From: Macrosoma leucophasiata
Lineage: Eukaryota; Arthropoda; Insecta; Lepidoptera; Hedylidae
Assembly: GCA_036365455.1 (NCBI GenBank)
Contig: JAWQUS010000011.1
Location: 5,600,001-5,664,000 of the forward strand
Direction of reading: 5' to 3'
Length of the DNA stretch: 64,000 bases
The position numbers and the translations under genes are program-made. Below the pieces are notes generated by a model that worked only from the letters and a program-made list of their open reading frames with translations, did no database searches and was not told the origin of the DNA. Below, piece after piece: positions 42,895 to 53,304 of the stretch. The stretch's first letter is position 1, and each line of letters starts with the position of its first letter.

Positions 42895-43201
42895 TACTGG
42901 TGGTAGAGTTCCAGTGTACTAGAGGGCGTCGGTACCACCGCATTACCTAATCTATCTGCCGCCAAAGTATTCAACACTATCGTGTTCTGGTTAGATGGTA
43001 ATGTATGGACCCGTAATAACTACCTCAGAAAATAAATCTATGCTCAGAAACAGGTATAACAACTGAGGTCTCAGACGTGGTAACGCATCTGTACTAGGCA
43101 TATTCACCACTGTTTTTATGTAAATGTCTATAGGGTGCAGTCAACACTTAACATTCATGTGAACTGCAATCTAGTTTGCCACCTTGGTCACATAAAAAAA
43201 T
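42895..43201 (+). mobile_element. SINE-A, older subfamily, full length (A21)
   Basis: TTTTACTGGTGGTAGAGTTC, GTACCACCGCATTACCTAAT, CTATCTGCCGCC and ATGTCTATAGGGTGCAGTC to TCACATAAAAAAA. A private AAATAAATCTATGCTCAG insertion lies near 43030. Best example of the old subfamily. Confidence 0.82.
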
Positions 43202-43298
43202 GCTTTAGTTTAATTTTGATCCAGTGGTCTAGTATTTTTGGTTCAGTATAACGAAAGCCACTTTTTACTTAATAAGATACTTTTTACACATTATATAG

Positions 43299-43367
43299 GG
43301 CAGATAAATTAGGTAATGCGGTGTTGCCTACGCCCTCAAGCCCCCACACTGGAACTCAACCACCAGT
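43299..43367 (-). mobile_element. SINE-A 5' scrap, older subfamily (A22)
   Basis: GGCAGATAAATTAGGTAATG, CTACGCCCTCAAGC and AACTCAACCACCAGT. Confidence 0.65.
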
Positions 43368-43414
43368 AATAATATTCTTATTCGAATTTGTTTTAGTTAA
43401 CCATTAAAGAATCT

Positions 43415-43888
43415 AAAGGAGATGTTGCGAGCTCGGCTCTGGTTCGTACACGTCCTAAAAAAATGGGTAAATTAAAGAAAAACCTGAAAAAAATACAATT
43501 AATTTATTCAAGAATATGTTTTAGAGTTACAACCACATTTAATTCAAACGTTTTTGTCATTTTCTACTATGTTCAACATGGCGGCGATACAGCCGACGCT
43601 TGGGATCGATCGATTTCGATAGTATTTGGATTTTTTTTTTCTTCGAGTAGCTACTATATAATCATAAAACAATTTAAAAATGAAAATGTCAAAATGACAT
43701 CGTCCGCCATATTCGCTATGTTGGTTTTGAGTTGCAATTCTAACTGCAAATAATATTTTGTAACTGCAAACAAGGCTACATAAGTAAAAATATACAGTAA
43801 TAAACGTTTTTATATTGATTTTGCCTGTTTAATGATATTGTGTACAATACATGGCCAGAGGTCCATACATTTTTGCAACATCTCCTTT
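43415..43888. mobile_element. DNA element G (G1)
   Basis: 474 bp. Ends AAAGGAGATGTTGC / GCAACATCTCCTTT. Reading the terminus as AAGGAG gives TA at the left and TG at the right, compatible with a decayed TA target. An inverted copy of the same length is G2 (52385-52859), which has clean TA flanks. Internal landmarks are AACATGGCGGCGATACAG and TTTTGACATCG-type blocks. The 96-codon open frame overlaps the inverted repeats and is not conserved in G2. Confidence 0.8.
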
Positions 43889-44324
43889 GTACCAAATTTT
43901 GTCTTAACCCGCAACGCATATTATTAAGACGTGAAACGAAATAATAAAATGTATATTCTACCACGTATAAAAGACAGGCGCTAAAATGGATAGAAAAAAT
44001 ATATTACTCTGTTCAAAGGAGTACATGATCAAATAACGGAACCAGTAAAATATTTTCAGGGAAAAACATAAGAAAATTACAATCCCTTCGAGTTCCATCT
44101 TTGGGTGAGAAAGCTTTTAATGAAACAATAAAGGCGAAATCCCTTAAGACCCGATGGGGTCTCTATATAAATTAAATTTGCAAATATCTTCTAAAGGCAC
44201 ACATGATATTTTGGGTACTTAGTCTGAACGGATCAAAAAGAACGGAACGGCGGTCCATTCGTTTTACTAATTGTGTAAAATATTTTTTATTTGTGTTACA
44301 ATCAACGGGGATTAAATCTTCAAT
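43889..44324. other. Unassigned sequence
   Basis: Nothing recognised. Confidence 0.4.
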
Positions 44325-44951
44325 AAAAACCGGTCAAGTGCCTGTCGGCTCACCCGCAGTGTAGGGTTTCGTAGTTTTTAGGTTTGATTAATGTGATGAA
44401 AAAATATATAAATATTTTCTATGGAGTTGTTCAAAAATTTGGAGTATTAAATTTGGTTGACTATTCGCTATCTTGTAAAACCAACTTAGGTGATAGTTTT
44501 CCTATTGTTTTCCTTATATAATATGTAGCTACTATTGCCGTGACGTTTTAATTACTAACAACAACAATTTAGTTGGTAGAGACACTTGACTGTAACGAAA
44601 ATTGTCACTTTAAAGCGTAATAAGTCACGAACAGTTAACTAAATCCAAGAATTATGTTAGCACACCACCAACATTTTTGAAATACCTATCGTATTCCTAT
44701 ATATATCTCACACTATAAAGAAAACGAAAAATAAAAAAAAAATCCGCGCGTTACATGTACACGAAATAATTTTATTTTTCATTTTTTTATTGTACCTCTT
44801 TGTTGGCGTGATTAAGGTGTATATATGCAGAATTTCAAATTTCTAGTACTAATCGTTTTTGCACTAAACCGCAGACGGACAGACAGACAGACAGACAGAC
44901 GGACATGGCGAAACTATAAGGATTCCTTGTTTACTACCGAACCCTAAAAAA
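44325..44951 (+). mobile_element. Dispersed repeat I, full unit (I2)
   Basis: Same unit as I1, here with the complete end CATGGCGAAACTATAAGGAT, CTTGTTTACTACCGAACCCT and AAAAA. The start (GGGTTTCGTAGTTTT) and end (CCGAACCC) are loosely inverted. About 627 bp, non-coding. Confidence 0.82.
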
Positions 44952-45064
44952 GTGTTTCTATATCCGTTGTAGCTGCGTTGTGTCGTCGATGGTGGTAGAC
45001 TTTAAAACCATCCAACTGATGTGCTCCAAACCGGTTTCTTTTAAAAGTCAACAACATATTGATG

Positions 45065-45240
45065 TTTTTGACGTGATAACGCATTAAAAATCGCGGGCTG
45101 CACGCACGAAAAAGTGACACGTGCCGCCTGAGCCGAGCGTGCAAGGGAGAGCGCGATAAACTATAGAGAGGCACGATCGTATGTCTTGTGACGCATGTTA
45201 TCGCGTAAAATTATCGCCTATAAACCGACTTTACAGACAA
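45065..45240. mobile_element. MITE U (U2)
   Basis: TTGACGTGATAACGCATT at the left. The right end is ACGCATGTTATCGCGTAAAA then TAAACCGACTTTACAGACA, the reverse of the U1 left end. Core GC-rich (GAGCCGAGCGTGCAAGGGAG). Confidence 0.7.
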
Positions 45241-45791
45241 TTTAGGCACGTTTTGCGCATTCAAAGGTTGATTTTGGACTCTATCCTACAAAAAAATGCA
45301 ATAACCGGTTTTTTTTCTTGTGAACCTATTCATAATATTATACTTAGGCACATGAATTCTCTCTGGGTCAGTACCAAAAAACTACAATATCACCTATATT
45401 ACTCCAAGCTTCACAGAACAGTAAAATATTATGGTGATGAATAATAAACTCAAGGCTGAATTTCATACAGTTTTCCCTTTTCGTAAAAGGAGTTTATTCC
45501 TTGCTAGTAATAACAACTTCCAAACAAAAATATACACGTCGGAAGAAAATTCCATTCCAGATTTTTAGCCGCGCTTATAGCCGTAATAGACTTGACTTGT
45601 TTGAAGAGAAAATAACTTGACGAGCAAATGAAAGTATGAAAACGGTTATTAAGCAATATTGCTATAGTCTTTAATGGATAGTAACAATTAATACTTAGGG
45701 ATTTGTATCAATATCTTATATAATATCTTAATGAACAGCACAAGCTATAATCTGGTAAAGAAAATAGCGTATACACGTATTAAATCATTTA

Positions 45792-45937
45792 CCCCCTTAT
45801 TCATAAACGTATTTTAGCGAAAGTGTTGCTAATCTCTCCTTTGTCTTTTTCTATCCTGCACATTTGACAATGCAACTGACAAAGACAAAGCATTCTATAT
45901 CTAAAACGTATCTAATGTACGTTAATGAATGAGGATG
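45792..45937. mobile_element. MITE F, PIF/Harbinger-like, in array copy 1 (F2)
   Basis: 146 bp, left end CCCCCTTATTCATAAACGTA, right end mutated to GAGGATG. TTA on both sides (45789-45791, 45938-45940). Array copies 2 and 3 show the uninserted site (ATCATTTAAATCTGTAC, ATCATTAAAGTCTGTAC), which proves the boundaries. Confidence 0.9.
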
Positions 45938-46098
45938 TTAGTCTGCACGATTAAGTACAATAGTATGAATTGCGTTGGCATGTATGACTGTTCAATTTTA
46001 CTTTAAACTTAAATATAAACTATGCTCATTGTCTTTAGGCCCTAAAAATCTGACTAGGTACCTACCTGATCGTTACCAAAAATATATTATATACCTAC

Positions 46099-46351
46099 AA
46101 GCTGACTCGGCAAACTTCGTGTTGCCTCAGAACTTATTAATGTGTCAAAGGTTTGATAGATACGGAACATATTATGGGAAAATGAAATTGTGCTTTTTAC
46201 TATTCCCCTTCAATTTCTTCATATTTTCTTACCTTTTAAACGTTCCCTGGAGTTCCAAAAATCATTCAAAACCAAAATTTGCCAAATCGGTCCGGCCGTT
46301 CTCGAGTTTTAGCGAGACTAACGGACAGCAATTGATTTTTATATATTTTGA
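46099..46351 (-). mobile_element. Non-autonomous Helitron, group K, in array copy 2 (K3)
   Basis: Minus-strand group K unit: CAATTGCTGTCCGTTAGTCT near its 5' end and GAAGTTTGCCGAGTCAGC at its 3' end, where CTAG has become CTTG. It lies where array copies 1 and 4 run uninterrupted. The 156-codon plus-strand frame over it is a by-product. Confidence 0.78.
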
Positions 46352-47112
46352 TTATCATCTCATTTTACACTTCACAGAAGAGAAAAATATTATGGTTATG
46401 AATAATAAACACAAGGTAAAATTTCAAACAGTTCCCTTTTCGTAAAAGGAATTTATTCCCTATAGGAGCTTATGTAATAACAACATCCAAAGAGAAATAC
46501 ACACATCGGAAGAAAATTCCATTTCAGATTTTTAGCTGCGCTTATAGCCGTAATAGACTTGACTCTATGAAAAGAAAATGACTTGACGAGCAAATGAAAG
46601 TACGAGTATGAAAATGGTTTATAAGCAGTTAGAATATTGTTTTAGATTTTGGTGGATAGTGACATGTAATACTTAGGGATTTACATCATAATATACAATG
46701 TTTTAACTAACAGTACAAGCTCAACAATCTTTTATGGAAGGAAGTGTGTACTACATCATTTAAATCTGTACGACTAAGTATAGAGCGCGTTGAAATTAAT
46801 GTTTTCCATTTATGCTCAATTATGCTAATCATCATGTTTAGAAATTTAAAAAATTCTTACTGGGTACGTACGTACAAAAGTAGGTAAGACATTATGGTTA
46901 TGAATAATACCACTATAACACAACGTTGAATTTCAGTCATTTGTTCCCTATAGGAGCTTATACGAGTATAATAACAACTTCCAAAGAAAAATATTCATAT
47001 CGGAAGGATATTCCATTTCAAATTTTTAGCCGCGCTTATAGCCGTAATAGACTTGGCTTGTTTGAATAGAAAATAACTTGACAAGCAAATGAAAGTATAA
47101 AAACGATTGGTA

Positions 47113-47255
47113 TGTATGTATCTTCACGCCAGGTCCCTAACGTGAACCGGGATATCAGGCGCTCTACACTCTCTGCCTGGGGTAGGCAGAGAGTGTAGAG
47201 CGCCTGATATCCCGGTCCTGACATACGTTTCGTGCCTCATCTACATTCACTTACC
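47113..47255 (-). mobile_element. RTE-C tail with fold-back rearrangement, in array copy 3 (RTE-C5)
   Basis: 143 bp flanked by AAAACGATTGGTA at 47100-47112 and 47256-47268 (13-bp target duplication). Inside, a 33-base stretch (ACCGGGATATCAGGCGCTCT... at 47146-47178) is followed within a few bases by its reverse complement. The insert therefore reads tail, inverted piece, then normal piece. The other array copies lack it. Confidence 0.9.
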
Positions 47256-48000
47256 AAAACGATTGGTAAGCACTAATAATTTGGTGGCTAGCATAATACT
47301 AAGAGTTTTCCATCAAAACATGTATTTTATTTAACAGCACAAGCTTTCAATCTATATAGGAAGGTAGTATAGATTGAATCATTAAAGTCTGTACTACTAA
47401 TAATAGAGTATGGATAGCGTTGGCAGGATATCTATTATATAGGGTCGGTTCGCCAGTTCGCGTCCATTTAGTGCAGTTGCTAAGTTTGGAGGGGAAAATA
47501 AAAATGTCCTAGCTCTAATTTCAATGCGTATTAAATCACTTATGAACATAAAAAATCTCATTTATTCTATTCATTTTTTTACCTAAAATAAAAAACACGT
47601 TAGGTACATTTTCATGTAGGTTGTACCTGCCAACAAGGTTGTGCCGAAACTTTTTCATGTAGGTTGTACCTGATCTTTACCAAAAAAATTATATATCACC
47701 TCATTCCAAGCTTCACAGTGCAGTACAGTAAAACATTTTGCTGATGTACTCGTATAATAAACTCAGGTTTGAATTTATTAAGTTTCTCGTTTTCGTAAAA
47801 AATAGTTTTTTCCTTACACGAACTCATGTATAAACAACTTCCAAGAAATACACACGTACGGAACGATATTCCATTTCAGATTCTTTGCCGTAATAGACTT
47901 GACTCTATGAAGAGAAAATACCTTGACGAACAAATGAATGGGTGAACGGTTGATAAGCACTTAAAATATTGCTTTAGTCTTTTGGTGGATAGGGTAAAAC

Positions 48001-48584
48001 CCCAAAAGTAATGCCTGGGCATGAATAATGTTTTTTATTCAAATTCAATTCGGTAATATCTGGGGATGAAGAATACTTTTTACCGACATAAATTTAATAG
48101 GGATTGCGCAGTACATTGCTGCTTTGACGTAACGTGATTATTACTATAATTCAAAGAAAACAGTAATGCACTGCAAAGCAGTTATCAAATTGATGTCAAC
48201 CTATTTACATAAGAAGCCGGCAGGTAATACTTATTTCTTCGAGAGAAATCGAATGCATCAGATAGTTCTTTCTCGAACTTTATATAAAGTCTACAGTCTA
48301 AATTAGTAAAAATGCTCGTATAATGTATACTACCGGGCCAAACGAATATTTAACCGTTAAACGCCATCCAAATTGAGATCGTCCTCCTTTGTGTAGTCGG
48401 TTATTAATTTAGCTTCAGGATATATTTCAACATGAAACTTCTGCTGCATACCACATTCACTGAAAATATATTATCATAACTGCACATTACGTGACGTTAC
48501 AGGTTTTATACAAATTACATTCGGTGTCCCTTTGCGCAGCGTTAACGAGAACGATTACTCAATGGTGTGTTATGAATTACTCAT
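48001..48584. other. Unassigned sequence
   Basis: Nothing recognised. Confidence 0.4.
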
Positions 48585-49062
48585 CCTACTTATTAAATAT
48601 TTACTCTTTGCTATGTACCACATTTTCCATAGAACCAATTTTACGTAACCTCACGTCTGTAATCCACGAAGGGGTAGGCATGAAACTGAACCGGTCTTGA
48701 GGCCTAAGGTGTTATGCCCCTGTGCCGGAAATTACAGGGCCGTACATTACACCTGACCGGAACACGATAGTGCTGAACACTACCATTTAGCAGCAAGTAT
48801 ATTAGGTAATGCGGTGGTGCCTAGCTCCCGAGCTTACTGGTGGTAGAACCGAGAGCCGTAGAGCCGAGGCTTACTGGTGGAGCTCCAGTGACGGATCACT
48901 GTAGCTCTATTACCACCAGTAAGCCTACGCCCCCGAGCTCCGTCTCTGTCCTACCTATTAAATATTAACTCTTTGCTATGCACCACATTTTCCATAGAAC
49001 CAATTTTACGTAACCTCACGTCTGTAATCCCCGAAGGGGTAGGCATGAAACTAAACCGCTCT
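48585..49062. repeat. 113-bp direct duplication flanking scrambled SINE-A
   Basis: CTCTTTGCTATGTACCACAT ... CCATAGAACCAATTTTACGT ... GAAGGGGTAGGCATGAAAC at 48585-48697 recurs at 48952-49062. Each unit includes the last about 45 bp of a minus-strand SINE-B tail (CCTCACGTCTGTAATCC). Between the units lie SINE-A pieces. Confidence 0.85.
48697..48946 (-). mobile_element. SINE-A, truncated and rearranged (A23)
   Basis: The 5' half of a minus-strand copy (48697-48835) is followed by TTACTGGTGGTAGAACCGAG, then ACTGGTGGAGCTCCAGTGAC on the plus strand and TAGCTCTATTACCACCAGTA on the minus strand: three extra copies of the element's first about 20-30 bases in alternating orientation. Confidence 0.75.
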
Positions 49063-49085
49063 ATCCACCGAAACTATTATTATTA

Positions 49086-49364
49086 TTTTTTATGTAATGG
49101 AAGTGGCAAACAAGCTTGCAGTTCACATTGATGTTAAGTGATGACTGCAGCCTATAGACACCCACACAAAGGCAAAGATCAAAATATAGATGCGTTACCA
49201 CTCCTGAGGCCTAAGGTGTTATTCCTCTGTGCTGGAAATTACAGGGCCGTACATTACCACCTGATCGGAACACGATGGTGCTGAACACTACCATTTAGCG
49301 GCAAGTATATTAGGTAATGCGTGACTACGCCCGCGAGCTCCGTCACTGGAGCTCTACCACCAGT
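49086..49364 (-). mobile_element. SINE-A, full length (A24)
   Basis: Complete apart from loss of the GGTGGTGC step near the head (AATGCGTGACTACGCC). Confidence 0.87.
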
Positions 49365-49435
49365 AAAACTTTTTCTATTTATCACTCTTGAATTGGATTA
49401 AAAAACCATCAATTTTAATTGTTTTATATTATTTC

Positions 49436-49646
49436 GCATTAACACATGCTTGTGAAATATATTTTATTTTTAAAGAAAATGGAAAGAAAAATTTGACTTC
49501 AGGCGAGGCTCGAACTCGCGACCTACTGGGAATCTAGTCCAGCCGCTCTTCCAATTGAGCTACTGAAGCCCTGCCCGATTTGTCGAATTTTTCCTTCACA
49601 TCTATTGCATTGCTTTATGGTAGCAGTAGCGCCATCTATTACCAAC
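49436..49646 (-). mobile_element. SINE-D, left arm of a perfect palindrome (D6)
   Basis: Minus-strand SINE-D with GATAGATGGCGC-type flank, box A TAGCTCAATTGGAAGAGC and box B GAGTTCGAGCCTC. Bases 49460-49617 are the exact reverse complement of 49647-49804. Confidence 0.88.
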
Positions 49647-49804
49647 TAAAGCAATGCAATAGATGTGAAGGAAAAATTCGACAAATCGGGCAGGGCTTCA
49701 GTAGCTCAATTGGAAGAGCGGCTGGACTAGATTCCCAGTAGGTCGCGAGTTCGAGCCTCGCCTGAAGTCAAATTTTTCTTTCCATTTTCTTTAAAAATAA
49801 AATA
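49647..49804 (+). mobile_element. SINE-D, right arm of a perfect palindrome (D7)
   Basis: Starts TAAAGCAATGCAATAGATGT and ends TTTAAAAATAAAATA. It shares every private variant of D6 (GCGAGTTCGAGCC, AAATTCGACAAATC, shortened CCATTTTC), so the two arms are one SINE duplicated in inverted orientation, not two insertions. Confidence 0.88.
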
Positions 49805-50174
49805 CCATCAATTTTAGTTTGAGGTGAACCATATCTTGTTATCGTATTTAATACAAAAAAATCTTCTAAGGCATTTCCTAAAAGCAGCTATATCAGTGCA
49901 GGCCGGATTAGCGGTATTATCTTTAATTCTCACTTTATTCGCCGGTTTCTTATCTCCACCGTTAAGGGTTCTGGGATTCTAATTTAAATTGCTTGTGACA
50001 TTTTATCCCTACCCAAATATCTCGATGGGTTCTCAGAAATATTAAGGATTATTCAAATATTTTTAGACCCATTTTCTTTTGATACTGCTAATAAAAACAG
50101 ACGATGTTTTTGTCTTGGCGTTCAGCATACTTTTTTTTTAATATTGACGTTTTTAAAAATACTGTTTTATAAAA
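49805..50174. other. Unassigned sequence
   Basis: Nothing recognised. Confidence 0.4.
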
Positions 50175-50350
50175 CTAACTGTCAGCAGCGTCCCGAGATG
50201 AAATAAACACTACTGCGATCGCCAACTCGCAGGCCAAGCGTGGCGATGGCGTATCCCCCGTTAGATGCGCTATACCTGCGTTCCTTGCAAGCAGCTTTGG
50301 GAGAATCTTTTATCAAGCAGTGGATGTCTTTCGATAATGATGATGATAGA
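50175..50350 (+). mobile_element. LINE 3' end scrap
   Basis: GGCCAAGCGTGGCGATGGCG, AAGCAGTGGATGTCTTTCGA and (ATG)n resemble the 3' ends of RTE-type LINEs. Confidence 0.5.
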
Positions 50351-50358
50351 CTCGATAA

Positions 50359-50859
50359 AAGTCAGTACTTATTCTAACATATAAAGCTCTATGCGAGTGT
50401 CTCATTAGATATTGCATATGTGCTTGGGGCTGCGCGGCTAAAATTAACATTAACCCTCTAGAACGTGCCCAACGTGCTGTATTAAAAGTATTGCTCTACC
50501 TTCCTTTTAAACATCCCACCACAGATTTATATGAAAAAGCTAAAGTATTTACAGTACGCAAGCTGTATATATATGAAAGTCTGCGTCGTTTTCATCGCCA
50601 ACAAGTACCCTATCTACCAACTTCATTAAAAAGAGTAGACCGAATACATGTTCCGAGGGCAAAGACTAGATTTGCTCAAAAGCAGTACGATATAGTTACT
50701 ACACAATTGTACAATAAATTACTTAAAACTCCTATAAATAAAAATAAAAACATAAAAAATACAAATAATAATGAGTTTAAGAAGATTATTTCAGCATGGC
50801 TCAGGAATTTTGACTATGATGGTATTGAAGTTATGTTAGCAAATTTGTTTTTTTCATGA
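50359..50859 (+). pseudogene. LINE ORF2 C-terminal fragment (CR1/Jockey-like)
   Basis: One open frame from 50359 to a TGA: YKALCECLIRYCICAWG, then LERAQRAVLKVLLYLPFKHP, TTDLYEKAKVFTVRKLYIYE and a lysine/asparagine-rich end. The ALC.S...YC...WG and ERAQRAVLKV segments are the conserved region after the reverse transcriptase in CR1/Jockey-group LINEs. The catalytic domain is missing. Intact from here to its natural stop, so this is a relatively recent 5'-truncated copy; its 3' UTR continues to 51190. Confidence 0.78.
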
Positions 50860-50894
50860 TATGGCGAAGTATAGACGTACACGATTTCTGATAC

Positions 50895-50925
50895 ACACAG
50901 TTATTACACACACGCACACACGCAC

Positions 50926-50979
<54 letters not shown>

Positions 50980-50998
50980 ATACACACACACACATACT
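50895..50998. repeat. (CA)n microsatellite
   Basis: Long CA run with scattered CG and CT changes, in the 3' UTR of the LINE fragment. Confidence 0.95.
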
Positions 50999-51049
50999 CA
51001 CCCTTCTTTGTAAAATTTTTGATTACTTGATATATCTACCTTGTTTAAT

Positions 51050-51190
51050 GTTTAATGACAAAATAATTTTAAGTGAAGTTATAACTCGGAGAAGCCACTG
51101 AATCCCGAAATACAGTGTAGACTAGTTCGGGAATCTATGGATTCAATATTAACCATTGTAAAAATGTTTTTGTCAATAAATGATTATATA
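51050..51190 (+). mobile_element. LINE 3' UTR
   Basis: GAAGCCACTGAATCCCGAAA, TCGGGAATCTATGGATTCAA and TTTTTGTCAATAAATGATTA: same block order as 12655-12790. Follows the ORF2 fragment in the same orientation and probably belongs to it. Confidence 0.7.
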
Positions 51191-51254
51191 TTAAAAAGAG
51201 TGCTTATCATTTAGCAGGTCCGTCGTCGTTATAATTTTAACTACCTCAGTAGTC

Positions 51255-51455
51255 AAGTGTAACCATTTTCGTAGGTTTTCGCGAGCTTCATACATTGTAG
51301 AAATTCAATTTGCGGATTTTCTCGCGTATACAACCTTGTGAGTCTGCCCGTGACCACGGTGGCTAGAAAGCGACCGAAACGTCGGGTGTATGAAGAAGTT
51401 TGGGAGTGTTCTATATGCGAGAAAATCCGCAAGTTTAATTTCAACATGTGTAACC
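51255..51455. mobile_element. R-family fold-back copy
   Basis: TTTGCGGATTTTCTCGCGTA and TGCGAGAAAATCCGCAAGTT form the inverted arms. Between them lie GTGAGTCTGCCCGTGACCAC and AAAGCGACCGAAACGTCGGG. Non-coding. Confidence 0.68.
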
Positions 51456-51465
51456 ATAGTAACTG

Positions 51466-51685
51466 CTACGTCGGGTTATCCTGAATTCGATTCCCGAATA
51501 TCTCAAATTTTATGGAAGTTTCTCAACGACACTCTTGGAGAATGGTAACATACGATATGTCATCTGATGCGACAATAGGCTCGCCACATGTAGGTACGTA
51601 GGATAAACACATAACTAGCCAATCATGGGTGTTTGCTAAATGCAAGCAATTATCTCTGCCTACCATTTTGGCGAAAACAGCCGCA
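51466..51685 (+). mobile_element. SINE-B, old diverged copy (B10)
   Basis: AATTCGATTCCCGAATATCT (box B), ATGGAAGTTTCTCAACGACA, GCGACAATAGGCTCGCCACA, TCATGGGTGTTTGC and ATCTCTGCCTACC follow SINE-B order. The tail is lost. Confidence 0.68.
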
Positions 51686-52384
51686 AACTTACCTAATTTT
51701 CATCCTGTATAATTAAAAATTAAATCAAACCATTAACGAAGGTAAAGAGCAAAGGCTTCTTCCCACAAATTAATTTTGTAACTTTAGACCCACATCAAAA
51801 ACATTTTACTTATTACGAAAATATACGAAAATTGGATATGAAATACGAAAACGTATGACCGACAGATCTGCGAGCACCTTTCTAAGCAATTAGTAACTTT
51901 ACTCTTTGGCGGGCTGTCCGCTGCGTACCTATTAGGCAAAATATAACCCAATTCCCTAATGGCTCAAATTTCACTGTGGATATACCTACATATCAAGGAT
52001 ATTTTCCAGTACTTGTAGGAATGTTTCTATTGGACTTATTTCCATCGAATATGGCAACATGACATGTAGATTTTGTATTATTGTTTAGTGAATGACCGGC
52101 AGACTAGTACTACAGTCTAAAGAAAACGAACGTGTTATGTACTTACATTTAGTCCATATTCCTAACTATGTTTCTTAACTATACTGTGCTAGTACTAAGA
52201 TGATCACATTTCTTTTTTCATTTGCAAAATCTAGTAAGAATTTTAAAGAGAGTACAAATATGTCAGTAAGTCAGTCTATTAAAAATGTTTTTTATAAGAC
52301 AAATCAAAAACGTAAATAAAAGCAATATTATGAATTATGCGGGTATTAATGGTATTTTTAACATATGGAAAGAAAATGCATAAT
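51686..52384. other. Unassigned sequence containing the shared 24-bp motif
   Basis: The 24-bp motif (core TCTAAAGAAAACGAACGTG) is at 52114-52137. Nothing else recognised. Confidence 0.4.
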
Positions 52385-52859
52385 AAAGGAGATGTTGCAA
52401 AATGTATGGACCTCCGGCCATGTATTGTACACAATATAATTAAACAGGTAAAATCAATATAAAAACGTTTTTTACTGCATATTTTCACTTATTTAGCTTT
52501 GTTTGCAGTTACAAAACATTATTTGTAGTTAGAATTGCAACTCAAAACCAACATGGCGAATATGGCGGGCGATGTCATTTTGACATTTTCATTTTTTTAA
52601 TTGTATTTTGATTATATAGTACTTGGAGAAAAAAGTAATATTTTCTAAATACTACCAAAATCAATTGAACCCAAGTGTCGACTGTATCGCCGCCATGTTT
52701 AACATAGTTGAAAATGATAAAATCGTTTGAATTAAATGTGATTGTAACTCTAAAATGCATTCTCGAATAAATTAATTGTATTTTTTTCGTATTCTTCTAT
52801 AATTAACCCATTTTTTGAGGACGTGTACGAACCAAAGCCGAGCTCGCAACATCTCCTTT
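52385..52859. mobile_element. DNA element G, inverted (G2)
   Basis: 475 bp, same ends as G1. If the termini are AAGGAG...CTCCTT, both flanks are TA, the target of Tc1/mariner-type and similar elements. Internal blocks CCAACATGGCGAATATGGCG and GCCGCCATGTTTAACATAG match G1 in reverse. No transposase. Confidence 0.85.
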
Positions 52860-53206
52860 ACAGAAGATTTTAATCAATACATATTAACATCAAAATACTA
52901 CTTCCGACATTTTTTTCAGCACAAGCACCTACTTTACCATTCCTAAATCCAGAGATGTCTGCACGACAGTAATTACGGGGCTATACAATAGCAGTGAGTA
53001 CGACTCATTAACGCGTGATGAAATATTTAATGCAGTGGTACCTCGTCCCTACAAGACGTTTAATCTCTCCAGACACGAGAAAAATATGACAATTGAAATT
53101 CAATTGTGTCTCGCCGCCGGTGGCCGTACGATCCTTGAAGGATTAATAGGCCTTTACATAAAAAAGATAAGATAAAACATAATGAGATCCATTCAAGTGC
53201 TACATT
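52860..53206. other. Unassigned sequence
   Basis: Contains TCGCCGCCGGTGGCCGTACG near 53110; otherwise nothing recognised. Confidence 0.4.
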
Positions 53207-53304
53207 TTTACTGGTGGTAGACTTTCAGTGCTGGACCTCGAAGGCGTAGGCACTATCGTATTACCTAATCAATGTGCTGACAAATTAATGGTAATATTGA
53301 GCAC
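53207..53304 (+). mobile_element. SINE-A 5' fragment, older subfamily (A25)
   Basis: TTTACTGGTGGTAGACTTTC, GGCGTAGGCACTATCG and TTAATGGTAATATTGAGCAC. It is cut where A26 begins in the opposite orientation. Confidence 0.7.

Larger units (their letters stand above)
45365..48000. repeat. Degenerate four-copy tandem array Q
   Basis: The landmark GCCGTAATAGACTTG occurs at 45580, 46547, 47041 and 47886. It lies in a shared context of CTTCACAG, AATAATAAAC, GGAAGAAAATTCCATT, GAAAATAACTTGACGA and AACAGCACAAGC. Copies are about 45365-45990, 46040-46830, 46858-47440 and 47655-48000. Subtracting insertions F2, K3 and RTE-C5, spacing is about 500-700 bp. No ORF is kept across copies. Confidence 0.8.

Noticed and set aside
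43463..43753. 96-codon ORF inside element G1
   Set aside because: G2 does not keep the frame and no transposase motif is present.
45975..46445. 156-codon plus-strand ORF
   Set aside because: Most of it is the antisense of Helitron K3 plus array Q; the frame is absent from sister copies.
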